From assembly GCA_015065135.1 (NCBI GenBank), contig SVQY01000018.1, positions 1-43,948 of the forward strand: a DNA stretch of 43,948 bases, in the 5' to 3' direction. The position numbers were made by a program, and so were the translations under genes. Origin of the DNA: Oscillospiraceae bacterium (lineage in GTDB: Bacteria > Bacillota > Clostridia > Oscillospirales > CAG-272). Under the pieces are notes generated by a model, which saw nothing but the letters and a program-made list of their open reading frames with translations, ran no database searches and was not told the DNA's origin. Of this stretch, positions 41,744 through 43,948 are shown piece after piece (position 1 is the first letter of the stretch; the number at the start of each line of letters is the position of its first letter).

Positions 41744-42907
41744 TCAAAGCGCTGCGCGGATGGCGGAAACGGTGTCGGCAAGCTGCTCTGCCGTCCAATC
41801 GGGGTCAATGCTGATATAGACGGTGCGCGCGAGCAGGTCCAGCGTGCGGGGGCACATATCCATGGTGTAGTCCGGAATGATGTGGCGGTTCGCCTCCATC
41901 TTGAAGGGGTCCATCAGGGGGTGGAGCGCCCCCACCTTCTGCATCACGGGGGTCCAGTTGGTGTAAACGTGCTTGCCGGTGTCAATGGGCAGGGTACACT
42001 TCAAGGGGCAGCGCTCGGCAAAGGCGCGGGCGGCGCTCTCACTGTCAAAGCGGAGGGCGAGTGTGGTGCCGCAATCACCCTCGATGTCGTTGGAGGGGAT
42101 GAAGCTGCAAGTGTCGGCAAGCTGCTCCATAATAGCTTTTTTGTTGCGGCGCAGGTCTTCAAGGATGCCGTCCATACGGCGCATCTGTACGCGCAGAATC
42201 GCGGAGGAGACCTCGTTGGTGCGGTACTCGTTGCCGCAGAAAAGGTGAGAATCCACATTCTGCAGCTGATCGCCGAAGAAGGCGACGGCGCTGCTGTCGT
42301 GATAGATCAGCGCGCGCTCAAAAACGGTGCGGTCATCGGTCAGCAGCGCGCCGCCCTCACCGGCGGTAATGACCTTGAAGTAGTTGAAGCTGAGGGCGCC
42401 GGCGGTGCCGATGGTGCCAAGGCGCTTGCCGTGATAGCAGCCGCCGTCCGACTGGCAGGCGTCCTCTAGAATTTTGATGCCGTGCCGCTTGGCGATGTCG
42501 CAGAGCGCATCCATATTGGAGGGGAAGCCCTGAATATGCACGGGAATGATCGCCTTGGTGTGGGGGGTGATCTTTTTCTCCACGTCAGCAGGGCAAAGGG
42601 TCAGGGTGTCGTCCACCTCTGCGATCACGGGGATCGCGCCGGCAGAGACCACCGCCATGGCGGTGGCGATATAGGTATAGGCGGGCAGGATGACCTGATC
42701 GCCGGGGCCGATGCCCATAGCGACCAATGCGGAGATCAGCGCGGCGTGACCGCTGGTCATCAGCAGGGCGTGCTTGGTCTCAAACAGCGCCTTCATCTCC
42801 TCCTCGGCGTGCATCGTCTCCTGTCGTTTTTTGTTGATCTTGAAAAGCGATCTTTCGTTGATAACGCCTGCAACGGCGTCGATCTCCTCTTGTCCGATCC
42901 GATACAT
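41744..42907 (-). CDS. DegT/DnrJ/EryC1-family PLP-dependent sugar aminotransferase
   Basis: This 387-residue fold-type I enzyme has PLP-binding segments TSGHAAL (about 51-57), LPAYTYIATA and EDACQSDGG (Asp149, Gln152), and Lys178 in FNYFKVITAGEGG, the expected Schiff-base residue. The family transfers an amino group to a keto-sugar or keto-cyclitol, or in some members runs in the reverse direction. It starts 2 bp after the ceramidase-like gene behind AAAGGAG, so the two are co-translated. The substrate is unknown. Confidence 0.9.
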   Translation of the reverse strand: MYRIGQEEIDAVAGVINERSLFKINKKRQETMHAEEEMKALFETKHALLMTSGHAALISALVAMGIGPGDQVILPAYTYIATAMAVVSAGAIPVIAEVDDTLTLCPADVEKKITPHTKAIIPVHIQGFPSNMDALCDIAKRHGIKILEDACQSDGGCYHGKRLGTIGTAGALSFNYFKVITAGEGGALLTDDRTVFERALIYHDSSAVAFFGDQLQNVDSHLFCGNEYRTNEVSSAILRVQMRRMDGILEDLRRNKKAIMEQLADTCSFIPSNDIEGDCGTTLALRFDSESAARAFAERCPLKCTLPIDTGKHVYTNWTPVMQKVGALHPLMDPFKMEANRHIIPDYTMDMCPRTLDLLARTVYISIDPDWTAEQLADTVSAIRAAL

Positions 42908-42909
42908 AG

Positions 42910-43948
42910 TTATTCTCCTTTTTCTGTAAGAGTGTTCAGGTGCCGAAGGGTCTCGGTCACGGCGTGATGGTCTGCGTTGTCGGCATAGGGCTGCGGAAAT
43001 CTGGTCTTGAACATATCCACCTCATAGCCGCCGCGGCAAAGCTGATCCTCGGTGACAAAGTAGTCCCCCCTGCCGTTGGTGTTGGAAAGGGACAACGTAT
43101 ACGGAATGGGGCTTGCCTCGGCAATGCGCATACCGATCTCCGAGAACAGCTCGTGCGGAAAGCTGACGAAGGCCACGTCACCGAGGCGGATGACGGTCTG
43201 CTCGAAGAAGGCCGCTTCTTGCTCTGTGTAGCCCTCCTCGTAGGTGGCCAGGATCTGCTCATAGTAGCGCCGCTTCTTGCCCTTCAGATTGACGGTCTCT
43301 CCCTCAAATTTTCGGTATTCCGCCTCTGCCAGCTCCCGTGTGGGGCGAGGCGCGAGGGGGATGCGGAGGGTGTCGGAGGAGCAGGAGAGCGACGGCGTGT
43401 GATAGCCTCCTCGCCGGCGGTAGATGCGCACCGCGTCCCGTGCGGCGATGCCGCCCAGCTCCATGGCGTAGCGCACGTGCTTTTCACCCACAGTCCTGCC
43501 GTTGGCAAGTCGGGGACCTACGTCACCCTCGGGGCCGTTGAAGAAGGCGGTAATGCCACCGCTGACCTCGGTCAGCGTGTCGATCATTACGCCTGCCCAG
43601 TCGCGCGAGATCTGGGTGTTTACGCCCGATGCGGTACCGTGGCAGCCGTAGTGGACCAGATTGGCGATCACGGTGCCCGCCGTATCGGCAAAGCTGATGA
43701 CGGTCATACGAGGGTCAAAGGGACCCCAGGGGTTCTGTCCCAGTATGACCCTGTTGTCGGCAGTGAGCTGGCGGCGGTTGATGCCCACAAGGCTCTCACC
43801 CACCGAGATCTTCATTTTTGCGGGAACGGCACCGCGCACGGCACGCTTGGCGGCGCGAAGTGTGCCGGGGATCATCACCTTCTCGCAATATTCCGCATCC
43901 ACCTCTCCCCAGCCCACCGAGCTGCTGGCAACGGGACCGGAATATTGC
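42910..43948 (-). CDS. Neutral/alkaline ceramidase-like protein, 5' end beyond the window
   Basis: At least 346 residues are visible and the frame is still open at the right edge; the GTG at 43917 is internal. The segments VHYGCHGTASG and FFNGPEGDVGPR fit the neutral/alkaline non-lysosomal ceramidase N-terminal family, whose zinc site uses His residues and whose members cleave amide bonds. Many bacterial members in sugar clusters are not true ceramidases, so amide hydrolysis of an N-acylated sugar is an alternative. It forms an operon with the downstream DegT gene. Confidence 0.75.
   Translation of the reverse strand, partial: QYSGPVASSSVGWGEVDAEYCEKVMIPGTLRAAKRAVRGAVPAKMKISVGESLVGINRRQLTADNRVILGQNPWGPFDPRMTVISFADTAGTVIANLVHYGCHGTASGVNTQISRDWAGVMIDTLTEVSGGITAFFNGPEGDVGPRLANGRTVGEKHVRYAMELGGIAARDAVRIYRRRGGYHTPSLSCSSDTLRIPLAPRPTRELAEAEYRKFEGETVNLKGKKRRYYEQILATYEEGYTEQEAAFFEQTVIRLGDVAFVSFPHELFSEIGMRIAEASPIPYTLSLSNTNGRGDYFVTEDQLCRGGYEVDMFKTRFPQPYADNADHHAVTETLRHLNTLTEKGE

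Overview
The window looks like chromosomal DNA of an uncultured, fairly GC-rich gut-type Clostridia (Bacillota; Oscillospirales or Christensenellales-like is my inference). The support is strong Shine-Dalgarno sites, sigma-A promoters that almost all have a 17-bp spacer, TTG starts behind strong ribosome sites, many AraC-family regulators, giant Sec-exported proteins and GTAGGGGCG-type dispersed palindromes. I saw no rRNA, tRNA, CRISPR array, prophage or insertion sequence.

Layout. 1-68: start of a gene running off the left edge. 69-525: non-coding, with two palindromic repeat elements. 526-2869: a MATE efflux pump divergent from an AraC regulator. 2983-3618: a membrane-anchored XRE regulator with a zinc ribbon. 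3663-8210 (minus): a housekeeping operon, DUF512 radical-SAM protein - Der - ObgE - inorganic pyrophosphatase, with a consensus promoter and a clean terminator. 8481-11567 (plus): two CNNM/CorC-type membrane proteins and a DtxR-family metalloregulator, with a palindrome at the predicted transcription start. 11605-16352: an AraC regulator divergent from a zinc-less dehydrogenase, a Gfo/Idh/MocA oxidoreductase, a quinone-oxidoreductase-like protein and a flavin reductase-rubredoxin.

16566-28009 is dominated by two very large secreted proteins (1154 and 2308 residues) on either side of rnhA. One carries an SGNH hydrolase domain behind three N-terminal repeats. The other is a long beta-helix protein with about twenty GGxF-type turns. 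They share a C-terminal module that I cannot place in a named family. 28228-29935: a tandem pair of endonuclease/exonuclease/phosphatase-fold enzymes. 29996-31891 (minus): a long-form NAD synthetase with Gly where the glutaminase Cys is expected.

32109-43948 is a carbohydrate locus: a MglBAC-type sugar ABC transporter, an AraC regulator, an FAD oxidoreductase with a C-terminal beta-sandwich, an unrecognised TIM-barrel hydrolase-like protein, a sugar-phosphate-isomerase-like protein, a DegT aminotransferase and a ceramidase-like protein running off the right edge. Import, oxidation, isomerisation and transamination of a sugar or cyclitol is a reasonable hypothesis, but the substrate cannot be read from the sequence. 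A short motif (AAACGGTATC followed by an A-run and CGG) recurs through the window in gaps, terminators and a few coding spots.
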